A stretch of 64,000 nucleotides of DNA from contig CAXIPT010000002.1 of the NCBI GenBank assembly GCA_964030475.1, positions 702,138-766,137 on the forward strand. The letters run 5' to 3'. The notes below the pieces were generated by a model. It saw only the letters and a list, made by a program, of their open reading frames with translations. It was not told where the DNA came from and searched no databases. Origin of the DNA: Tethya wilhelma (Eukaryota; Porifera; Demospongiae; Tethyida; Tethyidae). The position numbers and the translations under genes were made by a program. Positions 34,141 through 46,107 of this stretch are shown here, in pieces. The first letter of the stretch is position 1, and every line of letters begins with the position of its first letter.

Positions 34141-37100
34141 CTAGACATGAGATTCCTTGAATTCATCATCCAAGCCTTCTCTGTATCTGTATGTACAAGG
34201 AGAAAGATATGGTATGATTCCATGTTGTATTTGTTAGCATGCAGAGGAGTAATTGTTATACTGTGGATGCACAAGTGTATGTTTTGCTGAGCTAAGTGTG
34301 TGACTTACTTTTCCATTTCTTGAGCGTGCATTTGTTCTGAAAGAGAGACAGAGAAACAACAAATTATGATCAAAAATAGGAATGTGATTGTAATTTATGC
34401 ATATTCAAAGCAAACACATATGTACACATTAGCTGCATGCATGCATGTCATTATTGATCATGACACATGGTAAACTGACGTGTATTGAAACCCCTCCCCT
34501 CATATTCATGAGTCCAAACCTACCTCTGTATGCTGGGAAGTATTTCTTCTCTCTCCTTCTCAACCAGAGTATGCAGAAGATTATGAGTAAGATCCACAAA
34601 CAGCAACAGAGGGCGAGCACTAGACAGGCAATGAGTATTCCTGCTACAGCACCAGCGGCTAATGGATTGCCACTTTGTAGTGAGCTTACTTCACTGCAAG
34701 TTTCATCGTAGCTGTTTCTGGCACAGATTTCAACACTGTAGCGCTTGTCTGATTCAATATCGAAAACAGTGTACTCTCGTGCAGTACTGTTGGTAGTGAA
34801 ATTAGCAACCACTTCATCTGGTTCTTCTCTGTCGGTGAAGATATAGACTCTTCCATAGAAACTCTCAGTGGGTCTGAACTCATCAATTTCAATGTTCCAT
34901 TCAATACGAAGACTTTCTTTGTCATTGCTCAGTTCAAAAACTTCAATTGTTGGTTTCAGAGGACGTCCAAAGAACTTCATGAAAGGATCGCTGCAGCTGT
35001 CACCAAAACTATTTCTGGCACAAATCTGGATTTCAAACAGTGTATCGAGAACTTCCAGTTCAGGTTCTGAGTAGGTGTAGATGGTACTTGAGCTGTTAAT
35101 GGTAAAGTTGAAAACTCTTTCTAGTTTAGGCTCTCTAGGATCTTCTCCTAGAATTTGAATGATACCGATGAAATTGCTGACTTGTGTTAGTTCTCCTGCT
35201 TGTGTCCACTCTATGACTATTCCTTGCTTGTCAGCTGATAATCTAACACTTGTGATTTCTGGCTCAGGCAATTGACCAACTATGAGAGGTACAGAGTCAG
35301 TGCATCTTTCATCAACTCCACTCCTGGCACAAATCTGGACACTGTAACTCTTCCCTGCTGCAAAACTAGGCAGAGTGTACTCTCTTGCTTCACTAGGAGC
35401 GGTAAAAGTGATGACATCTTCAGTAAGATTGTTACTTCCAGTGACCTGAATTACACCAAAGAAACCAGCATGTGAAGTGAATGCGTCATCAATAGACCAT
35501 CGCACGTATAGACCATCCCCATCTTCTGTTGCATCAAATGTTTCTATCGAAGGTGTGCTTGGTTCACCGAGGAAGAACTGAACACTATCGCTACACACCT
35601 CTGTGGCTCCATTTCTGGCACAAATTTCAATAGTGTAGACCTCACGTTCATCGATAATCGGTACAATGTAAGAGGTTTCGCTTGTTATGAAGTTATCAAC
35701 TGGTACACTACTGGAGCCACTCTCAATTCGATTTAATGTTCCCCTATAATCAACAACTGGTAAAGATGGGTCTTCGTCAACTCTCCATCGTATGAACAAA
35801 CTTCGTGATACTCCTGCTATAAACAGGATAGAGATGTATGGTTTGTTCAGGGAACCTACTCTCAGAGAAGCTACTCGACTACAGTACTCATTGCTCTGTC
35901 TTCTTGCACAAATTCGGAAATTGTAGGTAGTTTCTGGGACAAAACCATCATCATTCAGTGTGTACTCAAACTGATCAGATGGAGAAGTGAATGTTATGAC
36001 TTTATTAACTTGTTGGTTCACACCAATAACTTCGAAAATTCCGTAGAAAGAATCCAATAGAAATTGTTCATCTTCAATAGTCCATCGAACATACAGTCTG
36101 GACTGATCTTCTCCGACCAATCTAATTTCTCTAACAACTGGAACGTTTGGAGGAGATAGAGTTAGTGACTTGACTGCACTGCAAGTACTATTACCAGAAG
36201 TGAACAAATTCACCACACAAATCTGGATCTCATAGACTTTACCAGACTCAACCAATGTAGTCAGAGTATAATTTCTTTCAACACTACTTGCAGTAAAGCC
36301 AACGACCCTTTCCTCTTGTCTGTTTGTTCCAAACACAGTTAGTCTTCCTTCAAAGTTTCTCAGGGGACTCAGAGGATTCTCCTCTATATTCCATGACACA
36401 AAAAATTGTTGCTGGTTATCGGTGAAACTGAAATCAGATATCACAGGTTGGTTTGGTGTGCCAAAATAGATAACAATCGGACCAACACAATTCTCTCCTG
36501 AAGCACCCTGTGAGCACAGGACAATTGTCGTAGATTGAGTTAACATCAATTCCACGGAGTGTATATTCTGTTACCGTTCTATCAGTGGTAAAACTGAAGG
36601 ATTCTATTTCTTGTAAATTGTCAGGATCACTTCCAAGTTGGCGGATGGTACCATTGAAACCAGAAATGGTATTAAATGTAACTCCTTCAGATATTATCCA
36701 CAATACATACAGGCCTTGTTGATCTCCTGTCAGTCTTAAGTCAGTTAGTACAGGTCTGAGGGGAACTCTGTTAAATGTCAGAGATTCTACATCACTGCAT
36801 CTTCTTACACCAGCACCATTTACAGCACAGATCTCAATCTCATAGCTCTTTCCAGACTCAAGAAGTGTAGTCAAAGTATAGTTTCTTTCAGAGGCACTTG
36901 TAGTGAAGTTGATGACCATCTCTGCATCTCTGTTTGTTCCTATAACAGTTAGTCTTCCTTCAAAGCTTCTTAGTGGACTGAGAGGATTCTCCTCTATATT
37001 CCATGAAATAGAGAATTGTTGGTCATCAGTGAGACTGAAATCAGATATCAGAGGTTGGTTAGGTTGACCAAAATAGATCACTATTGGGCCAAGACAGGTC

Positions 37101-40100
37101 TGTCCTGATGCACTTTGTGAGCACAGGACAATATCATAAATCAGGTCAATGTCAATTCCACGAAGTGTATATTCTGTTACTGTACCTTCAGTGGTGAAAC
37201 TAAATGATCTTGTTTCAACCAAGTTGTTAGGATCATTTCCAAGTACTCGGATAGTACCATTGAAACCAGAAATGGTATTAAATGTAACTCCTTCAGATAT
37301 TATCCATGATACATACAGGCCTTGTTGATCTCCTGTCAGTCTTAGGTCAGTTAGTACAGGTCTGAGGGGAACTCTATTAAATGTCAGAGATTCTACATCA
37401 CTGCATCTTCTTACACCAGCACCATTAACAGCACAGATCTCAATCTCATAGCTCTTTCCAGACTCAAAGAATGTTGCCAGAGTAAAAGCTCTTTCAAAAG
37501 CATCAACAGTGAAGCTGATAACTCTCTCTACACCTCGGTTGGTTNGTTTTTGTAGTTGTAATAATATGCCAACATAACTAGATCTATCATCCTTGCAGTA
37601 GTAAAGCTTAAAGGCAAGACAGCACAGTAATGACAAGTGAAAAAAAAATCAATAATATTATACTATTGTCAAGTGAATTGTTAATGTGAGTCTTTTGCTA
37701 TACTATGGGCTATTAGTCACAGAATGCAAACATTTTGAAGTGTGGTTTTAAATCATATTAAGCTCATGTCCAGTGTAGCCCAATGAATCTAAACCTCATA
37801 TACTAACTACACACAGTGCTAGTGGATGACAAGTTTGACAACAGTTAATTTAACCCTTTGCATACCATCATTGTCTCTTATGGTGACTTTCACTACTTCT
37901 GGTTGCTTGGTGTACAGGGTGGATACTGGCTGTTGAACTCCTGGAAAGACAGGAACAATATTGAAAGAGACGGTAAACTGTTGATTTTCCTCCAGTTCAT
38001 CGTCATCCACCATCTCCAATGTGACACAATGTGGTTGAGTCTCGTTTTCAGCGTTTTCGTCTGTTATGGCAAAGTCCTTGTTGGCTGCAACAAAGAAAAG
38101 TGCACATGTGGAGCAGTTTAGGCTGATAATAATAATTATTGAGATTGAAAATAATTGGCATTGCTTGCAATAGCCATTACTAATTATAATTGTTTAAGAT
38201 ATCATTAAGAGGTGTGGATGTCACGTGCATACAGGTTTATGCTTACCTAGTGCTGTTCCTGGCATTGTGGTGATGCTAATGCTGTCATTGTCTCTTCTAT
38301 ATGTGTAATTAGAGAAACGGTTCACACAGAGTGTGATAGTCTCACCCTCAAGAGCTGATACATACGTATCATTCACAAACCCCACCACAACATCTATGTG
38401 TACATGTGTGCACCAGTGTGAGATATAAGTATGTGTGCATTGGTGCTCCATATTTTGGTAAAAGAATTTCCACTATATAGGCTGGTAAAATCTTTGTGAC
38501 TCACTCTCATTATCTTCAACAGCTATTTGAATTTCCTGATCAAAAATTCTTCCTCCCTCTTCAAACGTCCACTGCATTATAAAACTAATGTTCTCTGTGT
38601 ACTCAGCTACAGTGTCATCAATGACCTCTATAGCCAAAGTAAAGTTAGCATCTTCAGGTTGAAGGTCACTCCCATTAGGAGTGATAATCATATAGTCTTC
38701 ATCAACTGCAAAGGAAAAAATAATTATCCATATTGATGGAGCTGTTAATAGTCAAAGGTCACTGACAATTTATGATTCACATACATAGGTATTAATTTGG
38801 AATAAACCAACTATACACAGGCTGGGTATGGAATGTGCAGCATAATTATGTTAATTAGTGTTTACAAAATAGGCAGTGTCCAGCTAAATATAATATTGTA
38901 GTCAATGGAACCGGCACTCTAGTCCCGTGCTGCTGGAGTGCCGGTAAATCCGGATACTATAATCTGGCAATACAAAATCAATAGAAAAGTATATGGACTA
39001 CCAGGCTCTGTACATGTATACACTTCACACAACATATCCTACTTCACACATTTGGAATTCATATCACACACATTCAAACATTGACTGGTCACTGCTGTGT
39101 GCAAGCATGATCATTACTAGAGAACAGTATACATAGTCTCTGTGTTTCTCCACGTTTCAGGTATTTTATCTTTTTTGAGATAACACATGTACTAGTATAA
39201 CACTGTCAAGTTTGCTAGACCACAGCGTCGTACCAATGGATATTTTAACTCATCTTTCCCCATAGCATTGCTTAATGGAACAGATTACCTTCGATGCAGT
39301 CTTCAGACCAGTACATCGCTTAAACATAATGTCCTGTCATACTTATTGTGATAATTATAATAATTATAGTCATAACAACACTGTAATGTGAAGAAGGACG
39401 AGGGTCTAGCTAGATAGCTGGTACAGGCCTGAATCCAGCGACTGAGCGTACTCATTCTAAGAAAGTTGCCACACACGCTGAGAGAGAGGGTCTAGCAAAG
39501 GTGATATTTAATGAGATTTCAATTGATCAATCAGATTCAACTACCCAGAGCTGGGTAGTAATTTACATGTGGGCTGTAGTTTGCTTGTGTGGATTGAATA
39601 ACTGCATGTTCCATTACTGAAGTATGCTAGTTATCGATGATTTCTGGCGCTTTTGTACTAAAAAAGGCTTGTACATGTACATTCTCTACTAACAGATCAC
39701 GACTACAGGTTTACAGGTGATCACATTGCATTCCAAACATATACCTATAGCATCCATGTCTCTGCTTAGAGTAATGAAGTTGATTGAGATGGTGCCCTCA
39801 GTTTCACCTTCTTTTACGATTGTCAGGTAGTCCAGTCGTCCAACATCCTCCCTAACTGGCCCATTCAGTACATCCACTCTGACAGTCGCCACTGTGCATT
39901 AGATGAACAGCAGTGCAAAAATTAATATACAAACAGCCACAGGTCACTGGTGTAGGCTCAAAATCAAGACCTACAAATCTTCATGTAGCTACAACATTCA
40001 TGACACAAACTGTACAATATGAATTATTAGCATACCATCACTGGTGTCTTCATTGATAATCACTCGAATGCATTGATTCCGAAAGGTCACTCCAGGTTCA

Positions 40101-41485
40101 CTAGAGTTGAGAAAAACCACAAACACTTCGTTGGGTTCTTGCTTTGCATCATCTAGAACTCTTAGTGTAATATCTGTATTCATTGTTATGTTTCTTGTTA
40201 TCACTTCTGTGTCAAAGTCAGTCTCTGCAAGAATGTTTACAAAATAATTATCAGGATAATACTAAAAAGATTTTAAGATTATGCTGTATAATTTTTGGCC
40301 ATGGATCAGTACTTACCTTCAGCTCTGTCAAGACCAGCATCAGAAAAACCAAGCCTCTCACAGCCATCTTTCAGGTCATCAGGTAGCTCATCATACTCAG
40401 CAAATGTCATTGGTATGATAGATATGGGGACAGGCGAGCTACCAATGCCACTAGCATCAACAGTTACAGTCAGATTACTGCCTTCATTTCCAAAGGCAAC
40501 ACTATCAACAAATCCTTTAGTTCCACACCTACAGTGTTCCAAATGAAGAGAGGAAACATTTTAATCTTGCTCTAATTTTTACTTGATCTAAAATGGAGCT
40601 GAATTTCACACAAAATTCACTATTTAAGCATTCATCTTCTGTCAAAATACTTTAGCTGTCTGTAGCCAGCAGTTTTGGCAAAGTTTAGTATACATTCAGC
40701 ACCATTTTGATGACATCACAATGAATAAATGACAATTTACTACAAGGTATTACGTAATAGCAGCTGTACATTATTATAGTAAACATGTCGAGGTTAATGA
40801 CATCAGATAACTGCCCACTACACTTATGACATCATTTACATCATCAAAATGGCTGTATTGCATATAGGCAGTCTAACTACTTTCCTTCAACTTAAAACAC
40901 AGTGTTCAAAAAGCTCAACTTTTATATGTATCAATAAACTAACATCTCTACTATCTTATTTGAAATAACCAGAGCTTAACTCACAAGAATGCAGAAATAA
41001 AACTTTTGCCCCTCTAAAACTTTATTTTTTTTTGGTTATCTAGAATTAGTTCAGGAGGTATATTATCATGGAATGAAATTCAGAGCTTAACTCCAAGGTT
41101 TGGTAGAAGAAAAACTTTTTAAAATCACCTCAATTAAAGAACCCTTACAGCTGCAAAGGTGTCACAGGATAGCCCCGCCCCTCTTTTACTAAATTCTCCA
41201 GTAATTAAATGTAGAACCCAACCCTACTTTGCATTGATAGTTAAGTGGCGAATAACCCAAATTCACGAAGTTTGCTCTCTTCATCAGGTTGCAGTATTCC
41301 TGATCATAAGAGATAATCAAATATAATTCTTGTGTGTCATAATTTGTATATACAGTGTTCCAACTGCTAGGCCAAATTACAAGTGTAGTAATTATTGCTT
41401 GCTGAGTTTACTTACTTTGTTGCAAGGTTTTTGAAGAGAGGAGAACTACTAACAGACAAGTTAGAGTCCACGGCGATGTCATCAT
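34141..41485 (-). CDS. Gene A: Calx-beta / FN3 single-pass receptor-like protein
   Basis: Exons in transcript order: 41485 to 41416 or 41412 (signal peptide, MMTSPWTLTCLLVVLLSS), 40528-40317, 40224-40036, 39891-39745, 38705-38505, 38393-38247, 38084-37866, a long exon 37544-34524, then 34336-34309 (28 bp) and 34186-34141 with the stop. The middle exons read as Calx-beta strands (DITLRVLDDAKQEPNE, then DEDYMIITPNGSDLQPED, ending in TIRDND). The long exon carries about ten FN3-like domains with no intron, then a TM helix and LRRREKKYFPAYR. Internal introns are phase 1. Two defects: an N at 37545 breaks the long exon's 5' end, and one extra base at about 36525 shifts frame in FN3 number 4. Calx-beta plus FN3 suggests Ca-dependent adhesion at the cell surface (inference). 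Confidence 0.8.
36540..37544 (-). repeat. Recent duplication of a two-FN3 unit inside gene A
   Basis: The stretch around 36540-36980 repeats at about 37135-37544 with a period of about 600 bp and very few differences. It encodes the PLRPVLTDLRLTGDQQGLYV domain and its neighbour. Other FN3 domains of the same exon are much more diverged. Confidence 0.75.
37545..37545. other. Single N, probable contig join in coding sequence
   Basis: Minus-strand FN3 coding runs open up to this base and stops being FN3 beyond it. The sequence above it (37546-37860) has no FN3 similarity. Confidence 0.7.
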
Positions 41486-41755
41486 GGTCCGCTCAGTTTT
41501 CTGTCTTGAAGATAGCGTTAGTGCCGGCTTGAAACTAAACAGAGAATTCAAGTTTTAATAATTTTGGGGCGGTAGTTGTTTGTATCCACACAAGTATTAA
41601 CACAAGCGGAAGTCACATTCTTTTTACAAGCATTCTTTACAGAGAAAACAAAGGGTGGAGCTTGTTGAGATATTATGGTAAACCATCAGAGGTCGCTCTG
41701 GGCCATGGCTATAGTGCCGCAGTGATTGGCCAATAGATCATAGAGCGTATTTATG
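41486..41755 (-). promoter_or_regulatory. Upstream region of gene A, duplicated before gene A'
   Basis: 41486-41690 is repeated in inverted orientation at about 62430-62625. It includes TATCTTCAAGACAGAAAA just before the ATG and the GCGGAAGTC block. ATTGGCCAAT lies at about 41724-41733, an inverted CCAAT pair. Confidence 0.55.
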
Positions 41756-42195
41756 TGACGTCAAAAACGGGGCGGGACTTGCCGCGAAGCAAACGGCGGC
41801 CATTTTGGTGCACATTGTGACACTGTCCACGAAAAAAAATCAAGATTTTCTGCAACTCTTCTCTAGTATACCAAGTTCTTTTGAGTTAAACTGATCTAAT
41901 TCATTCCTAGTAGTTGTTTTGTTCACTAAAACTGGACTCCTAGTGATTTTCATGGTCCCAGCTAGGGCCCCTTGGTTCATGCTTTGACTCCAGTAAATCT
42001 ACAAACAAGGAGGAATCATCTCTAAACTCTACCTGCTGCAAAGAGTTGAGACCATCGTGACAATAACTCAGGTACAGGAGTACTGATAAGCACCAAGATA
42101 GAGCAGTAAACGAAGAGTCAAAACCATTGGCAGCTGCTGTTATTGTGCACCAAAATGGCCGCCCGCGGGTAATCCCGCGCCGCGTTTTTACGTCA
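41756..42195. mobile_element. GC-rich inverted-repeat element
   Basis: The arms carry TGACGTCAAAAACG ... GGCGGCCATTTTGGTGCACA on the left and the complement (TGTGCACCAAAATGGCCGCC ... CGTTTTTACGTCA) on the right. They are about 55-60 bp each and imperfect in the middle. The right arm ends 8 bp before the N at 42204. Confidence 0.6.
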
Positions 42196-42203
42196 TATGA
42201 ATA

Positions 42204-42204
42204 N
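42204..42204. other. Single N, probable contig join
   Basis: It separates the inverted-repeat element from the middle of a TM-coding exon of a gene A paralogue. Confidence 0.7.
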
Positions 42205-42603
42205 ATTGTCCTACTTATCATCTGCTTATGTTGGTGTGGAGAAAGGGAGAGAAAATACTTTCCAGCAGATAGAGGTGAATGACTCCATCTGTCTATATGC
42301 ACATTAATATCATGTAATAACTATAATTATATGCATGACTGTGCAATTGCTATTATATTTGTATTATGTGATCTATGCAGAACAAAAGCATTCAAAGGAG
42401 TATGAAAAGTGAGTGATTGAATAAATAATTATTAAGCACAACACATGCACAAAACAATATTACTCAGAGTGACTCAGTCAAAGAGTGTTTTGTCACATCG
42501 CTGTCATTTGTGTTCTATATACAGGTACAGGAATAAGAGAGAGAGCAGCACTATTAGCGGAGAGTCCATGAGTGATGACGAAGTCAAAACCCCCTATGTT
42601 TAA
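42205..42603 (+). CDS. 3' end of a gene A paralogue (TM and cytoplasmic tail)
   Basis: Three exons: 42205-42274 (half a TM helix, IVLLIICLCW, then ERERKYFPADR), 42381-42408 (28 bp, EQKHSKEYEK across the joins) and 42525-42603 (tail ending DDEVKTPYV and TAA). The exon sizes and phases copy those of gene A, including the 28-bp exon, and KYFPAxR is shared. Everything upstream is missing because the exon begins at the N. It is either the 3' part of another gene in the cluster or a misjoined piece. The C-terminal TPYV-stop resembles a PDZ-binding end (inference). Confidence 0.7.
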
Positions 42604-42933
42604 CGATACACTCCGATTCACACACACACAAACACACATTGTGTGATCAGTTTAATTCCTCTATTAGTTGTTTATGTGAGCTCTTTTCTTTGTGAAAATC
42701 CTTGGAATCTTCTGTGTTTGTTTCATCTCTTGTCCACATCATTTTAGAGTGCCCTGTCAATAATTGCTGTTTTGATGTTTCTAGGCAATAAAGAACAACA
42801 ATTCTTCATTAAAATGAACATTTAAATGTCATTTACTTTTTAACACATACATTTTTTGTACAACTGTTTATTTCTTTTTAAAATACACACATAATTATAT
42901 GTACTATATATACACAAACACTTGTACTGTACA

Positions 42934-43346
42934 CTATATACCGTATTCCAATATTACAAGTTTTGATAAAGGTCGAAGGTCATCTGAATGCTCACAACAC
43001 CAAACAATGAAAAAGTAGACCTTCTTCTTTGCTAGCCAGAGTTGCTGCTTAGCAGGAGCAGGTCCTTGGTCCTGGGTGGCTGAGAGAATTTCAAAAGTGA
43101 ATTGATTATCTTTGTAAATTAAAGGGGACCAACCTTTTGATGAGGACTTAATTAGTTTAGTGGCCTTGTTCAATAAGTGGTGTACGTCACACAATGCATG
43201 GATCACATGACAGTCATGTGATTTCAGATGACACAAGATGTTAGAGACATCTTTCATAATTGAAAGTGAAAATTCGTTAGAATTGAACAGCCCAGGAGCC
43301 TGGAAATGATGAGAAGAAAAGAGAGTAATCACTGCTACAGACTGCG

Positions 43347-43403
<57 letters not shown>

Positions 43404-45977
43404 ACGGTGTGTGTGTGTGTGTGTGCGTGTGTGTGTGTGTGTTTGCCATTACCTAGCAACCAAAGTTTTTATAGGCTAATTGCCAGTTACTGGCTGGTTG
43501 GAGGTGTAATAGAGTAGCTAGAGCTCACAGGGGGTCAATGGCAAACAAATAGTTGCATACCCTTAAGTGTGCGGCACTCAACCATGAATCAAATGCCCCC
43601 ACTTAAGGATCGATCATGCAACTATAATATGTGTGTGTGTATGTGTGTGCGTGTGTGCGTGTGTACATCTGTGCATTCACAAAAATCCAACCTGTTGTGC
43701 ACAGCATACCGCATGCTGTAGAGCTTCTCCAACCATAGCAAAAGTTGTTTTTGTGAGGAGACATGAAGCAATGTCCACCAGAGCCTGAAATAGTGAGACA
43801 CAGACATGAAAACACCAGAGAGAGCAAATAGATGGACCATGAACGAACAAAGCTACTGTGGTCAGAACATGAGATGGGATAGGCCACAGCACAATGTAGC
43901 TGTAATTGTCATAATTGAGTACATAGTTTATCATAAGCAGTTTGGACAGGGACAGATAGAGATGGTGGCCATTGTTATCACAGAGGCAGCACTGGGAATT
44001 GTTAGTCCTTGACAATTGTTTTGACACTACTGTGTGGTGTATACTGCAGGCACATGATATATATAGTGGTTACCATGGCAACAACAGTAGGATGAGGAAT
44101 CATTACGGTGATGTGTAGGAGGACATGTAAAAAATGCTATCCAAGAATTTAAATATCAATGTCAGTCTTAAAAGCCTTTGTGCGTAATACTAGAGTCTTG
44201 ATTATTGGGATGCTACTATCTCTTCCAGATGCATTCACTCACTTGGCTAGCTTGTAGAGCCAGCTCAGTGTGTTCTCCATTGAACAATCTGACAGTGTAG
44301 CAGTAGGCGTAAAGCACGTTGATGACACTGTAGCGGAGCATTGGAGATGTATTGCCACTCTAGAGGGTGATGCAGTATTATATGATGGTAAAGGTCATCG
44401 GGTTCAAATGTTCATGGATACCTTGACGAGCGTGTTGAGTGGAGGTAGATCACTCAGTACAGCTGGTATGTCACCTCTTCTTACGGCAGTCTCTATTGCA
44501 TCACCACCTTCGTTGCATGGAGTCTCCAGTACTACTGGGTTGTATACCTGTAGTGTTGTTTTTTGGGGACATAATATTGATGAAATCCCTCCACAGAATT
44601 AAGCTGGTACATGTTTAGGCTCAAAGTGACTAGTACATCATCTGATTTGAGAATACCTCTAGAAAAATTTGAATTACTTTCTAAATTTCCAGCACCATTG
44701 GAAAGCACTCATTCTCCCCATTCTTTTGTAGCTTCCTATGCTTTCTAGCTACAGTCAAAAAGTTAGCTATTTTGTCCCATACTAAAAGTATTGCTAGTCT
44801 ATCGAGCTAGACCCTCCTCCTTCATCCCATTGCTAGCTCGATAGACTAAAATATTGCATGAATGTCAATTGTTTCACTTCCGGATGGCATTCTCAAACCA
44901 GATGGAATTTAGTAACAGGCCAAAGTATCATGTATAATCAGCAGACCTCCCACCATGGTGTGTAGGTCTCAAGAAGATGACCAGCATTTCCAGATCTGAG
45001 CAACTTTTGGAATTCCTTTCGTTCAGTTTGAGTCAATCTTCCCCACACACTGTCCACATCTTTATCTGAAATCATCGAGTACAGCAATTGTATATACAGT
45101 AACACCAATGTGAACCATAGTAAATAGGGACACCCCCTAATCTTAAGCAAATTACAATTATTACAAAGTGCTGACAGGACAGTATCACTGAATGTACTAA
45201 CAGTGTGTGTGCTATTCAGAGGGTTGAGGGATTCTCACGACTCGAAACATCTTTTGGCTACACCTCTATTTCTGACTGTAGCTATACAGCTAGGTTGTCA
45301 TTAGTCTCGCGGGCCAGACGTCTCGGAACGTCTGGCCCGCAAGACTAGGTTGTCATCACGTACACTAACCAAGATCAAGTCCCTTGAGTCTTTCCTCTAA
45401 GCTCTTGTCAGTAGCTCCCTCTTCACTACCTCCTCCCTCCACTCCTGGTCGATCCTCACTAGTGTCCTCCTTCAGTCGTTGAAGAATTTCAATCATCTGT
45501 TTCTTCTCCTCAGGACTAAGGTGGAAAAGAAGAGATTTTTTTTCTAAAGAAGGGAGAGCAAAAATGTTTGGTTCTAGTAGATACCCACCTTCCTTTTCTT
45601 TGCTTCAGTTCCGTAATAAAATGGTCTTCGTAAAAGCTCTCAGAACACTGAGAATGTTTCTGAATAGAGTTAATAATTATTGTATACAAATCACTAGTGT
45701 GCGGAATCAGGATTGAGCAATCAATTGAGATATGATGAAGGGTTCTCACCTCGCTCTGATAGCATGCCAGAGAGCAGTATTGTACGTTGCATCTTGGACA
45801 AGTATATTTGGCAAACTGTGTCAGACAACTGATACATAAATACAAGAGGAATAATGCACAGTTGCAAGTACTCTAGCTAGTTGTGTGGAGAGAATGTGAA
45901 ACTTACAGCTTGCAGATCTGGTCAGTGTCCTTCTCTTTTTCTTCATCTCCCAAAATCAACAGTGAATTGGTGGCCAT
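42934..45977 (-). CDS. ZNHIT2: ZNHIT2, HIT-type zinc finger protein, complete
   Basis: Nine exons in transcript order: 45977-45907, 45828-45750, 45659-45589, 45515-45370, 45065-44947, 44547-44422, 44359-44243, 43784-43692, 43299-42934. All phases close and the sum is 1188 bp, 395 residues (human about 403). The HIT finger is at the N-terminus: CKLC, then YTCPRCNVQYCSLAC, then a His/Cys pair. It is followed by SFYEDHF, SVWGRLTQTERKEFQKLL, HLLETYTPWW, PMLRYSVINVLYAYCYTVRL and, near the end, AKKKVYFFIVWCCEH. All are ZNHIT2 family blocks. In other animals ZNHIT2 binds R2TP/RUVBL and helps U5 snRNP assembly. AATAAA in minus sense lies about 65 bp past the stop. It is divergent from gene B. Confidence 0.9.
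43347..43441. repeat. (GT)n microsatellite in ZNHIT2 intron 8
   Basis: About 45 GT units with one interruption. A second GT-rich run lies at 43629-43665. Confidence 0.9.
44633..44911. mobile_element. MITE F3, copy 2, in ZNHIT2 intron 5
   Basis: The ends CATCTGATTTGAGAATACC and GGCATTCTCAAACCAGATG are inverted copies. Inside is a 16-bp hairpin pair, TAGTCTATCGAGCTAG (44795) with its complement (44833). Confidence 0.65.
45302..45347. repeat. 19-bp GC-rich hairpin in ZNHIT2 intron 4
   Basis: The stem TAGTCTCGCGGGCCAGACG has its complement at 45329-45347 with one mismatch and an 8-base loop. Confidence 0.8.
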
Positions 45978-46107
45978 GCCATGTGGGTTTCTATATGGTA
46001 ATTTGGAAAAGGTCGACACAGCCACAAGTAATGGCAACGCCCACGTAAATCGATCGGTGTCAATAAGTTCACAGGATGTGTTCTTTTTGCTTACAAAGAA
46101 AGACAAG
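45978..46107. promoter_or_regulatory. Bidirectional promoter region, ZNHIT2 / gene B
   Basis: Only 130 bp separate the two start codons, so both 5' UTRs and core promoters must share it. No TATA box is evident. CCCACGTAAATCGATCGG lies near the middle. Confidence 0.55.

Noticed and set aside
41940..42302. 120-codon minus-strand ORF
   Set aside because: It crosses the inverted-repeat element and the N at 42204, and overlaps the antisense of a recognisable TM exon of a gene A paralogue.
43347..43441. Repeat array considered as CRISPR-like or satellite
   Set aside because: Plain dinucleotide repeat with no spacers. CRISPR is not expected in an animal genome.
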